This document shows, piece after piece, positions 11,211 to 21,609 of a stretch of 64,000 nucleotides of DNA. This DNA comes from Primulina eburnea. Its lineage: Eukaryota > Streptophyta > Magnoliopsida > Lamiales > Gesneriaceae. The position numbers and the translations under genes were made by a program. Each line of letters opens with the position of its first letter. Positions within the stretch are counted from its first letter, which is position 1. The notes under the pieces were generated by a model. The model saw only the letters and a program-made list of their open reading frames with translations. It had not been told where the DNA came from and did not search any database. Location of the stretch: assembly GCF_022965805.1 (NCBI RefSeq), contig NC_133108.1, forward strand, positions 45,144,051 through 45,208,050, read 5' to 3'.

Positions 11211-12301
11211 CCTTAGCCTTTTCAAAATACACAAAGTATTCTACCTTTCCAAGGTTGCGAATAAAGCTCTTCCCGTAATCATTCTCGTTCGATGCGACAA
11301 AACTGAAATGTAGCAGTAAAGAAATTAATCAAGTGAACAAACATATTCATTACACTTGCAAATGTACATCCACAAAGCCATTTGTATATACAAGAAAACA
11401 AAATGCGAACGTGGAAGATTTCAAAGTTGACAGTTTGAAACTTGAGCTCGTCTTATGAGTGCAGAGCGAAGACAATCTAAAGCCCGAGGAAACTAGAAGT
11501 GCTCACTCGTAGAACCACAGATATTGTATAGGATTCATCTCATACAGCTGATTCAAGAAGGTCTTCACGGCTTTGTATGTGAAATATGTAAGAATTTGCT
11601 GCACGAAAGATCAGTCAGTTTGCTGTTTTAACTCCAGATGGAAGCGGGCTAGAAGGAGATTCAATCACTATGAGAACCTTTTGTAGTTTTGGACAAATAC
11701 AAGTAAAATCATAAAAACCATTTTTATCGCATAATCTTCACATTTTCACGTGTTTCCTCATTCCTCATCATAAAACCATAAATGTCTTCAGTCTCCCCTC
11801 AGCCATACATCTCTTTCTTTTTTTCTTTTTCATTTTGGCCGCTTTTGTTCCTTCATCTAAAATCCTAGCTTGCGACGAGTTTATTCATACCGTACAAAAT
11901 AACACAACTCATAAACTCTCCCATGACCCATAGGAATTAATTAACATAATATTTACTAAAATATTCTGAGAAATTATGTCGTACAAAAACGATATATGAA
12001 AATCGTATATCTATATTAAACCAAATAATTTTCTTACGGCCTTCACATCTTCAAAGCTGTCTTCACATTGTCCAGCCAATTCATTCACTATCAAAGTATT
12101 CTTATTTTTCCTTCTTGAAATTCTTGGAACCTGAAAGAGTCTTAATGGAAGAACTGTTGGGTAAGTACACCGAAAATTGCGGAATAAAATAATCAACAAA
12201 AACACAAAAATTATCAGATTCACAACGCTTACAACCAACACAGTCTTCGGTCCTTGGAACAGAAGCGATTTGTTTAGTTTTACATTCATCCCAGGTATCA
12301 T

Positions 12302-12652
12302 TTCTTGTTAAATCAGTGGCTGAGATTTCATCTTAACCAGAAGGAATAAGAGGGAATATACTAGATATAGTAGTTATGATATATTCATCTAGTATATAAA
12401 GGTCTTCCCTTCAATAATTGAATACCCCCAACTGTATTCCTGACTCTCTATGTGAAATAAGATTTACGCATTTTCTTCTACACTTCTTCTTCTCAATTCT
12501 CTCACGTACCACACACAAAAGAGAATACAAGTTCTTCCAGTGAACTCCAGTGAATCACGCCTCAGCGACATAAACAACAATTCTAATAAATCAGCGATGC
12601 ACACTCGAACATATTGAGTATATCATATACATGTATCATAAATCTTTACTGA
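12302..12652. other. Unassigned sequence left of the chromovirus, possibly LTR-derived
   Basis: No gene is visible. The stretch has a TATA-like tatataaagg near 12395 followed by a CT-rich leader (cttcttcttctcaattctctc), resembling the promoter and leader part of a small LTR or of a host gene. No matching second LTR or target duplication was found, so the nature stays open. Confidence 0.25.
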
Positions 12653-12657
12653 ATGTG
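12653..12657. repeat. Target-site duplication of the outer chromovirus (atgtg, left copy)
   Basis: The five bases atgtg directly precede the terminal TGTAG of the left LTR. The same five bases directly follow the right LTR at 26698-26702. A 5-bp duplication is typical of Ty3/gypsy integrases. Confidence 0.93.
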
Positions 12658-14090
12658 TGTAGTGACCCGTTCCAGAATCACCTACTAATCAAGAACTAAG
12701 CATGCAATTAACTTAATTAATAATAATCAGAGATAACAGCGGAAATATGGCCAACGACAGTAGTTATACAACCCAATCGAAATCAGAACAACTCAAAATA
12801 TATTCGGTACAACCATATCGAAAAGAATAGTACTGAAAACTAAACCAACCAGCTACTCACTGTCCTCCTCCTGCTCTTCCCAAGCCATCCAACCTGAGGC
12901 CTGCCCCGTGGGAATGGGGTGTCCAAGATAAACAAAACCGAGGACGTGAGCGATAAGAACGCCCAGTACAAAAGCATGAGTATACAAGCCTATATGAAAT
13001 GCACATGCTATGATATGATACCAGGGTAGTCAAGAAACAGGAGTAACAAAGGATCTCAAAATGCTCAGTCTAGAGGCGCCAAGTGGATAGTGCCGCGCGG
13101 TACTCCTCTGGGTCACTGCATCCACTACAAGAACAGACGTGGACCTAAAATGTCCCGGATCACCGAAGCCCTCCGGACCCGTCGGCCACTGTGTACTCTC
13201 GGTGTCCATGCGTCCACAAGACAAGACAGGGCTGAGCGGCCCCACAAGATATAGCTTATCTCGAAAGAGATACAGCTCAACAGTAAAGGCTATCTCGAAG
13301 GAGATACGGCTCAACATGAAATGCAACATGCATCATAAAACGTGACATAATAGCATGCATCATATGACATATATCAATGCACCACATAATCATGCAACAC
13401 ATATAAGGATGTATACTCGACCAGGATATCTCGGATAGTACTTTCGTACCTCTATCACAGCAAGCCTAGCCTTACGCAACACCGCTAATCAGGTCTAGAA
13501 CAAGCCTACGCATCAAAAGCATACCCAATGAACAATACTACCATGCTCGACTAGCAAAACCAGTACTACCAAAGGTTTAGGGTTTACCTTCGTCCGTCGA
13601 CAGCCCTTTGATGTCGATTGACTCGTAACTCAGGCGTCGCTACGCTACCAATCCTGGCAGCTCTTGGCTATCGCTCGACCGACAACTAACCCTAGAAACC
13701 TTCCAAACTTCTCAAATATGAGACACAACTCAAGAATTTGCAATGCAAAATGAGGAAATCCGAGCACTATTTATAGGCTATGTTCGGATCCACCGAACCC
13801 ACTTCGGAACGTCCGAACTCCTACGTGTCCATCAGCTCTTGACACCTCATGATCGGATCCACCGAACCTACACTTCGGATCATCCGAACTTGCATGTAAA
13901 CTGACGTGTCGATCAACTCTTGACACCTCATGATCGGATCCACCGAACCCACTTCGGATCGTCCGAACTCTTCGGTGCTACCGAACCATCTTCGGTCCGT
14001 CCGATCATGACCACGGTCAAAATTACACATTAAACCTTCTTAATCACCATTAATCCGTTAATTACCCAATTTGGAATTCGGGCTACTACA
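12658..14090 (-). repeat. 3' LTR of the outer chromovirus
   Basis: It begins TGTAGTGACCC and ends GGCTACTACA on the plus strand. Same length as the right LTR. A reverse-oriented TATA box (tattata-type, tatttata) lies at 13768-13775, and several TTCGGNNNATCCGA-type repeats lie between 13790 and 14010, which is U3 on the minus strand. Short open frames within it are chance. Confidence 0.95.
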
Positions 14091-14104
14091 TTCTCCCCCC
14101 CTTA
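14091..14104 (-). other. Polypurine tract of the outer chromovirus
   Basis: The plus strand reads ttctcccccccttaa next to the LTR, that is a purine run ending in GGGGGGGAGAA on the element strand. This primes plus-strand DNA synthesis in reverse transcription. Confidence 0.85.
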
Positions 14105-14240
14105 AAAGATTTCGTCCTCGAAATCAGGCTTAGAGGATGAACAAAACGAAATAACAACATCGTTATTACATCTCAATTGTTGTTGAATACAACTGATATT
14201 TCGATTACAACTGCAAACACAAACATATCCAAAGCATAAC

Positions 14241-16130
14241 TCAAAAGAGCTCTGGATGCTCCGAACGCATACGACTCTCTAGCTCCCAAGTGGCTTCTTC
14301 AGTGCCTCTGCGTTGCCACTGAACTAAGACAAGAGGAATGATCTTATTCCGCAACACCTTGTCTTTGCGATCGAGGATCCGCACTGGTCGTTCCACGTAA
14401 GACAAATCCGAATTTAGTTGAACTTCAGAGGGATGCAAGATGTGAGACTCATCTGCTACGTATCGTCTCAACAAAGATACGTGGAACACATCATGAATAC
14501 TTGATAGGTACGGCGGCAATGCAAGTCTGTAAGCCAAATCTCCCACGCTTTCCAATATTTCAAATGGACCAATAAATCTCGGAGACAGCTTACCCTTGAG
14601 ACCAAATCTCAAAATCCTGCGAAAAGGCGAAACTCGGAGAAACACTTTCTCACCTGGCTGAAAATAAAGAGGTCGCCGCTTGGTGTTCGCATAACTAGCC
14701 TGTCGATCCTGAGCGATCTTAATCCGTTTCTTGATTATTGCAACCTTATCAATAGCCTGCTGGACTAACTCCGGTCCCTCAACATGTCGTTCCCCAACTT
14801 CATCCCAAAATAATGGAGTACGACAACGTCGCCCATACAACGCCTCAAATGGTGCCATACCAATACTACGATGATAGCTGTTGTTGTACGCGAACTCAAT
14901 CAAAGGCAAATGATCCTGCCAAGCGGTTCCGAAATCCATCACACAAGCTCGCATCATATCCTCAAGTGTACGGATAGTCCTCTCCGTCTGACCGTCGGTC
15001 TCTGGATGATAAGCTGTACTTAAACTTAGGGACGTACCCAATACCGCCTGGAAACTACCCCAAAATCGTGAGGTAAAACGAGGATCTCTGTCACTGACAA
15101 TACTAACTGGCACCCCATGCAAACGTACAATCTCTTGAATGTACAATCGAGCCATACGATCGAAAGTGAAATCACGGTTATATGGCAGAAAATGAGCAGA
15201 CTTGGTGAGTCGATCCACCACTACCCAAATAGCATCACTATTCCTCGAAGACAATGGTAAGTGAGTAATGAAATCCATCGCGATATGCTCCCACTTCCAT
15301 TCGGGAATAGGTAAGTTCAACAATAATCCTCCCGGTCGACGGTGCTCTGCCTTAACCTGCTGACAAACAAGACACTTGGAAACAAACTGATAAACGCTGC
15401 GCTTCATCCCTTTCCACCAAAATCGTGTCCTCAAATCTTTATACATCTTGTTGCTTCCCGGATGGACACTCAACTTGCTTCGATGAGCCTGAGCCAAGAT
15501 TTCTTCCCTCAAAGTATCATCCTTTGGTACCACAACCCGATTAGACAAACACAGAAGACCATTAGACTGATAATGGAAATTGCTATCTCCACCAACCAAT
15601 CGGGCTAATCTCTGAGTCTTGAGATCAGACATCTGTGCATCTCGAATCCGAGCGAACAAAGCTGGCTCAGATAAAATGGTAGCAACACGAATGCTCTCCA
15701 TACCTTTCCGATGTTTGAAATTAAATCCCAATGAACAACAATCCTGGATAGTACTAATCATAGCACTGGTCTGAAGTGCAGAGGCTCTCACCTTGCGACT
15801 AAGAGCATCGGCTGTGAGATTCGCAGAACCTGGATGGTACTTGATCTCGCAGTCATAATCTTTAAGTAGATCCATCCAACGACGTTGTCTCATGTTCAAC
15901 TCAGCCTGAGTGAACAGATACTTCAGACTCTTATGATCAGTAAAAATTTCAAACTTAACCCCGTACAAGTAATGACGCCAGATTTTTAGCGCAAACACAA
16001 TAGCAGCTAATTCTAGATCATGAATAGGATACTTTTCCTCGTGAGGTTTCAACTGTCTGGAAGCATAAGCGATCACATGACCATTCTGCGTCAACACACA
16101 CCCTAAGCCTTGAAAAGAAGCATCGGTGTA
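14241..16130 (-). pseudogene. Outer chromovirus pol, C-terminal half (RNase H end, integrase, chromodomain)
   Basis: This is the part of the polyprotein downstream of the nested insertion. It reads from the RNase H domain ([10 protein letters not shown] spans the insertion point) through integrase and into the C-terminal chromodomain. Visible marks are the integrase zinc finger ([17 protein letters not shown], then CLVCQQVK), the catalytic aspartates in MDFITHLP and SDRDPRFTS and the glutamate in the [10 protein letters not shown] block, then the chromodomain near the end ([14 protein letters not shown]), which steers insertion to marked chromatin. The frame is open, but it is separated from its N-terminal half by 6.5 kb of inserted element, so it can no longer be made as part of the polyprotein. 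Confidence 0.92.
16126..16130. repeat. Target-site duplication of the nested chromovirus (gtgta, left copy)
   Basis: gtgta lies directly before the TGTAG end of the inserted copy and again directly after it at 22633-22637. Removing the insert and one copy restores the reading frame of the outer RNase H domain (catcggtgtaaacactg), as in the intact copy at 19235. Confidence 0.95.
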
Positions 16131-16604
16131 TGTAGTGACCCAGAGGAGTACCGCGCGGCACTATCCACTTGGCGCCTCTAGACTGAGCATTTTGAGATCC
16201 TTTGTTACTCCTGTTTCTTGACTACCCTGGTATCATATCATAGCATGTGCATTTCATATAGGCTTGTATACTCATGCTTTTGTACTGGGCGTTCTTATCG
16301 CTCACGTCCTCGGTTTTGTTTATCTTGGACACTCCATTCCCACGGGGCAGGCCTCAGGTTGGATGGCTCAGGAGGAGGAGGAGGAGGACGTTGAGTAGCC
16401 GGTGGAGTTATTTATTCAGTACTCTTTGATTCGATATGGTTGTACCGTATACTTTCTTTTCATTCTGAGTTGTTATGGATTTTCGATGGGGTTGTATAAC
16501 TATCATTTGTTGACCTTTTCCGCTATTATCTCTGATTGTTATTAATTAAGTTAATTGCATGCTTAGTTCTTGATTAGTAGGTGATTCTGGAACGGGTCAC
16601 TACA
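16131..16604 (+). repeat. 5' LTR of the inner chromovirus, internally deleted
   Basis: Only 474 bp remain of an LTR that is 1360 bp at the 3' end. The first five bases TGTAG are kept and the sequence then jumps to TGACCCAGAGGAG, which is about 890 bp into the full LTR. The U3 enhancer array and TATA box are lost, so this copy should have no normal 5' promoter. The retained part looks identical to the 3' LTR. Confidence 0.92.
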
Positions 16605-16608
16605 TTTA

Positions 16609-16620
16609 TGGTATCAGAGC
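16609..16620 (+). other. Primer-binding site, initiator tRNA-Met
   Basis: TGGTATCAGAGC lies four bases after the 5' LTR and is complementary to the 3' end of plant initiator tRNA-Met. The mirror copy in the outer element is at 25249-25260. Confidence 0.9.
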
Positions 16621-16703
16621 ATGCTTACGATTTTGGGATATAGATTTCTGTTTTGGGATTTTCGTTGACCATTTTACCATTTTCCCCATTCTATCTTGTA
16701 GCG

Positions 16704-19700
16704 ATGGCTGACCACTTTGGTGATGAGAGTAGTCAGGGAAGTGTAGGTCGTTGAGGTGACCAGGACGATCGTAGGCGTCATCGTGAACATCGTCATCGTC
16801 GGGATGGTCCTAGGCGTTTTGATTTGCACCGTTTCATTCAGATGGGGCCTAAGCCTTTAGTCGGCGGTGAGACTCCCGATGATGCTGAGGATTGGTTAGA
16901 GCGCATGGAGAGTTGTTTCCGTGCATTCCAGTGCACCGAGGAGCAGAGGATGGAGACCCTTAGTTTTCTTCTCGAGGGCCGTGCGCGCAAGTGGTGGCGA
17001 TCGACTTCTGCGCCGATAGTTCAGTCCCAGGGTAGGGTGACTTGGGCCGATTTCCGTGCAGCTTTCATGCAGCTGTATTTTCCTCCAGCCCTTCGCCAGG
17101 CAAAGACGATTGAGCTCCTGAATCTTAAGCAGGGGAGTATGTCTGTTGATGAATATCAGCAGAAGTTCTTCGAGTTGTTACCCTTTGCCCCTCATATCAG
17201 TGGCAGTTCTGAGGCCAAGTATGACCATTTCCTCCAGGGTCTTAACCAGGAGATCTTTGATCGAGTCACTGTCTGTGATAATCCTACTTCGTATGATGGA
17301 TTAGTGAACCGGTGTCGCCAGGCAGAGATCAGTCTCCAGCGTGGTAGAGCTATTCTTTCTTCTAGACCACCGAGTACTTTGAGCCCTCGATCTCAGTCTT
17401 TCAAGAAATCTGGTTCTTCTTCTTCTGGATCTGGATCACGGTCTAGCGGTGTTTTCCGCTTTGGTAAGAAGAAGGTTTCTTGTGTGCATTGTGGGAAGAA
17501 CCATCCATCGGAGCAATGCCGATCAGCCGCGGGAGCTTGTTTTCAGTGCGGAGAGATGGGTCATCTCAAGAAGAATTGTCCTCAGTTGCGAGGTGGAGCA
17601 GGATCTGGTTCCGGATCTCAGACGACTGTTCAGCAGAGGAGGCAGGGTCAGGCAGTGGGTAGTTCAAATCTTCGACCTCGTGCCCAAGGTCAGGTTTTTG
17701 CGCTGAACCAGGATCAGGCTGCAGATGAAACGGAGAGAGTCATAGCAGGTACTTTTCGTTTATGCGGTATTCCTGCTTTTGTTCTTATTGATACCGGAGC
17801 ATCACATTCATTCATTTCTGCACGATTTGTTAAGCGTCATAAGTTACCATATGTTTCTCTAGACGTCATTCTTTCCGTTTCTACCCCGATGGGTCATTCG
17901 GTGTTAGCAAAGCGTCTAGTGATGGGTTGTCCCTTAGATTTTGAGGGTAACGAATTGATTGCGAATCTTATGATCTTGGAGATGGAAGATTTTGATTGTA
18001 TTCTAGGTATAGACCTATTGACTACCTACCGAGCTACCGTGGATTGTTACCAGAAGCTTGTTCAGTTTCGTACGACTGAGAGCTCTAGTTGGTTTTTCTA
18101 TGGTGAGGGAGCGCGACCTCCGATGCCAGTGGTATCTGCTCTGAAAGCCTGTCGTGCTTTAGAGGCGGGCGGGGAAGGCTACCTCATCTATGCAATTGAT
18201 TCCTCCACAGGTAGTGTTGGTATAGATGATATTCCAGTGGTTTGTGAATTTCCTGATGTTTTCCCAGATGAGATTCCTGGTTTTCCTCCGGTTAGAGAGG
18301 TGGAATTTGGCATTGAGTTAATGCCAGGGACTGCACCGATTTCTCGTGCCCCCTATCGTCTTGCTCCGTCAGAGATGAGAGAATTGAAGCAGCAATTGCA
18401 GGATCTTCTTGATAAAGGTTATATTCGCCCGAGTGTTTCACCTTGGGGAGCTCCAGTCTTGTTTGTCAAGAAGAAAGATGGATCTATGCGATTGTGCATT
18501 GATTATCGCCAGCTGAATCGAGTGACGATCAAAAACAAGTATCCATTACCTCGTATCGATGATTTGTTCGATCAGCTTCAGGGTACCTCTGTTTACTCCA
18601 AGATTGACTTGCGATCGGGTTATCATCAGATGAGAGTTAGAGATGATGATATTTCCAAGACTGCATTTCGTACTCGATATGGGCATTACGAATTTCTAGT
18701 TATGGCATTCGGATTGACGAATGCGCCAGCGGTGTTCATGGATCTAATGAACCGAGTCTTTCGGGATTTTCTGGATCAGTTTGTTGTGGTTTTCATCGAT
18801 GATATCTTGATTTATTCTCACAGTGTGGAAGAGCATATCCAGCACTTGAGGATCGTGTTGCAGATTCTTCGCGAGAAGCAATTGTATGCTAAGCTGAGTA
18901 AGTGCGAATTCTGGATTGATCGTGTAGTATTCCTTGTCATGTGATTTCCAAGGAAGGAATTTCTGTGGATCCTAGCAAGATTGAGGCAGTGCTGAATTGG
19001 TCACGTCCTACGACGGTGGCTGAGATCCGTAGTTTTCTAGGTCTGGCAGGGTATTATCGTCGCTTCATCGTGAATTTTTCTCAGGTAGCTAGACCATTGA
19101 CGCAACTTACTCGGAAGGATGTTCCATTTGAGTGGTCATCTGAGTGCGAAGATAGTTTCAGAGAGCTTCGTCGACTTCTGACTTCTGCACCTGTTTTGGC
19201 GTTACCGTCAGGATCTGATGGTTTCAGTGTTTACACCGATGCTTCTTTTCAAGGCTTAGGGTATGTGTTGACGCAGAATGATCATGTGATCGCTTACGCA
19301 TCCAGGCAGTTGAAACTTCACGAGGAAAAGTACCCTATTCATGATCTAGAATTAGCTGCTATTGTGTTTGCGCTGAAGATCTGGCGTCATTACTTGTACG
19401 GGGTTAAGTTTGAAATTTTTACTGATCATAAGAGTCTGAAGTATCTGTTCACTCAGGCTGAGTTGAACATGAGACAACGTCGTTGGATGGATCTACTTAA
19501 AGATTATGACTGCGAGATCAAGTACCATCCAGGTTCTGCGAATCTCACAGTCGATGCTCTTAGTCGCAAGGTGAGAGCCTCTGCACTTCAGACCAGTGCT
19601 ATGATTAGTACTATCCAGGATTGTTGTTCATTGGGATTTAATTTCAAACATCGGAAAGGTATGGAGAGCATTCGTGTTGCTACCATTTTATCTGAGCCAG

Positions 19701-21121
19701 CTTTGTTCGCTCGGATTCGAGATGCACAGGTGTCTGATCTCAAGACTCAGAGATTAGCCCGATTGGTTGGTGGAGATAGCAATTTCCATTATCAGTCTAA
19801 TGGTCTTCTGTGTTTGTCTAATCGGGTTGTGGTACCAGAGGATGATACTTTGAGGGAAGAAATCTTGGCTCAGGCTCATCGAAGCAAGTTGAGTGTCCAT
19901 CCGGGAAGCAACAAGATGTATAAAGATTTGAGGACACGATTTTGGTGGAAAGGGATGAAGCGCAGCGTTTATCAGTTTGTTTCCAAGTGTCTTGTTTGTC
20001 AGCAGGTTAAGGCAGAGCACCGTCGACCGGGAGGATTATTGCTGAACTTACCTATTCCCGAATGGAAGTGGGAGCATATCGCGATGGACTTCATTACTCA
20101 CTTACCATTATCTTCGAGGAATAGTGATGCTATTTGGGTAGTGGTGGATCGACTCACCAAATCTGCTCATTTTCTGCCATATAACCGTGATTTCACTTTC
20201 GATCGTATGGCTCGATTGTACATTCAAGAGATTTTACGTTTGCATGGGGTGCCAGTTAGTATTGTCAGTGACAGAGATCCTCGTTTTACCTCACGATTTT
20301 GGGGTAGTTTCCAGTCAGCATTGGGCACTTCACTAAGTTTGAGTACGGCTTATCATCCAGAGACCGACGGTCAGACAGAGAGGACTATCCGTACACTTGA
20401 GGATATGATGCGCGCTTGTGTTATGGATTTCGGACCCGCTTGGCAGGATCATTTGCCTTTGATTGAGTTCGCGTACAACAACAGCTATCATCGTAGTATT
20501 GGTATGGCACCATTTGAGGCGTTGTATGGGCGACGTTGTCGTACTCCATTATTTTGGGATGAAGTTGGGGAACGACATGTTGAGGGACCGGAGTTAGTCC
20601 AGCAGGCTATTGATAAGGTTGCAATAATCAAGAAACGGATTAAGATCGCTCAGGATCGACAGGCTAGTTATGCGAACACCAAGCGGCGACCTCTTTATTT
20701 TCAGCCAGGTGAGAAAGTGTTTCTCCGAGTTTCGCCTTTTCGCAGGATTTTGAGATTTGGTCTCAAGGGTAAGCTGTCTCCGAGATTTATTGGTCCATTT
20801 GAAATATTGGAAAGCGTGGGAGATTTGGCTTACAGACTTGCGTTGCCGCCGTACCTATCAAGTATTCATGATGTGTTCCACGTATCTTTGTTGAGACGAT
20901 ACGTAGCAGATGAGTCTCACATTTTGCATCCCGCTGAAGTTCAACTAAATTCGGATTTGTCTTACGTGGAACGACCAGTGCGGATCCTCGATCGCAAAGA
21001 CAAGGTGTTGCGGAATAAGATCATTCCTCTTGTCTTAGTTCAGTGGCAGCGCAGAGGCACTGAAGAAGCCACTTGGGAGCTAGAGAGTCGTATGCGTTCG
21101 GAGCATCCAGAGCTCTTTTGA
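16704..21121 (+). pseudogene. Inner chromovirus gag-pol polyprotein, one nonsense and one frameshift
   Basis: A single frame of about 1472 codons is expected. The start is MADHFGDESS at 16704. Order: gag; zinc knuckle [14 protein letters not shown] near 17540; aspartic protease with DTGASHS near 17790; reverse transcriptase with FIDD near 18792; RNase H with YTDASFQG near 19231; integrase with an HHCC finger and DDE residues ([27 protein letters not shown]) at about 19900-20390; chromodomain at about 20965-21118. Two breaks are seen. Codon 17 is TGA (16752-16754) where the outer copy has TGG. One G is missing at about 18936 (ccttgtcatg versus ccttggtcatg), shifting the frame before the final RT residues. 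The open blocks are 16824-18944 and 18941-21121. Confidence 0.95.
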
Positions 21122-21259
21122 GTTATGCTTTGTATATGTTTGTGTTTGCAGTTGTAATCGAAATATCAGTTGCATTCAACAACAATTGAGATGTAATAAC
21201 GATGTTGTTATTCCGTTTTGTTCATCCTATAAACCTGATTTCGAGGACGAAATCTTTTT

Positions 21260-21272
21260 AAGGGGGGGAGAA
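21260..21272 (+). other. Polypurine tract of the inner chromovirus
   Basis: AAGGGGGGGAGAA directly precedes the TGTAGT start of the 3' LTR. Confidence 0.88.
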
Positions 21273-21348
21273 TGTAGTATCCCGATTCCTAATTTGAGTT
21301 AATTATTGGATTAATTATTTTCGGTAGGATCGGAAGGACCGAACTGGG

Positions 21349-21593
21349 TTCGGATCGTCCGAAGAGGGTTCGGAGCGTCCGAATGTGGTTCGGACCGTCC
21401 GAGACAGGTGTCTGGAAGACGTGGAAGGGTTCTGGACACGTGGTAAAGTTCGGATCGTCCGATCGGGGTTCGGATCGTCCGAGACAGGTGGCTGTACTCG
21501 TGGAAGTCATGCAAGGTTCGGATCGTCCGATCAGGGTTCGGACCGTCCGAAGTGTACCGGATCGGATCGTACGAAGTGGTTCGGAGCGTCCGA
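21349..21593 (+). repeat. Array of TTCGGANCGTCCGA palindromic motifs in U3
   Basis: Eight near-identical 14-mers (TTCGGATCGTCCGA, with G, C or T at the variable position) plus one degenerate copy lie within 245 bp just upstream of the TATA box at 21602. Spacing is irregular. The half-sites TCGGA and TCCGA form an imperfect palindrome. Position and repetition suggest transcription-factor sites; this is inference. Confidence 0.85.
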
Positions 21594-21601
21594 ACGTTGG
21601 C

Positions 21602-21609
21602 TATAAATA
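21602..21609 (+). promoter_or_regulatory. TATA box of the inner chromovirus 3' LTR
   Basis: TATAAATA in ggctataaatagaggcg, directly after the palindrome array and before the CG-rich R region. The outer LTRs have the equivalent on the minus strand at 13768-13775 and 26375-26382. Confidence 0.8.

Larger units (their letters stand above)
10813..12301 (-). pseudogene. RBCX1: Chaperonin-like RbcX (Rubisco assembly chaperone), degraded
   Basis: Minus-strand exons follow plant RbcX order: 12233-12301 (tentative), 12038-12130 (NELAGQCEDSFEDVKA), 11507-11598 (QILTYFTYKAVKTFLNQLYE), 11245-11302 (FVASNENDYGKSFIRNLGK), 11017-11085 (RVMVTRLHLYGKW) and 10813-10938 (KCDHVAMYKKISDQNL, then RERLVETVI). RbcX binds the C-terminal tail of the Rubisco large subunit in the chloroplast stroma and helps dimer formation. 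Three defects are visible. One base is missing in the 11017-11085 exon, giving a TAA before RVMV. One extra C follows GKW, which would restore phase too late. A TGG-to-TGA change at 10852-10854 cuts the last residues, since PTDDTSSE follows in frame. The same exon is partly triplicated (11053-11165). No transit peptide could be assigned. A very diverged functional allele or assembly errors remain possible but unlikely. Confidence 0.8.

Noticed and set aside
12302..12652. Small copia-type solo LTR
   Set aside because: A TATA and CT-rich leader are present but no defined TG/CA ends with a duplication could be fixed.
13030..13345. Open frames on both strands inside the LTRs (also at 21934-22249 and 25637-25952)
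   Set aside because: They recur only because the LTR recurs, have no domain, and lie in U5/R sequence.
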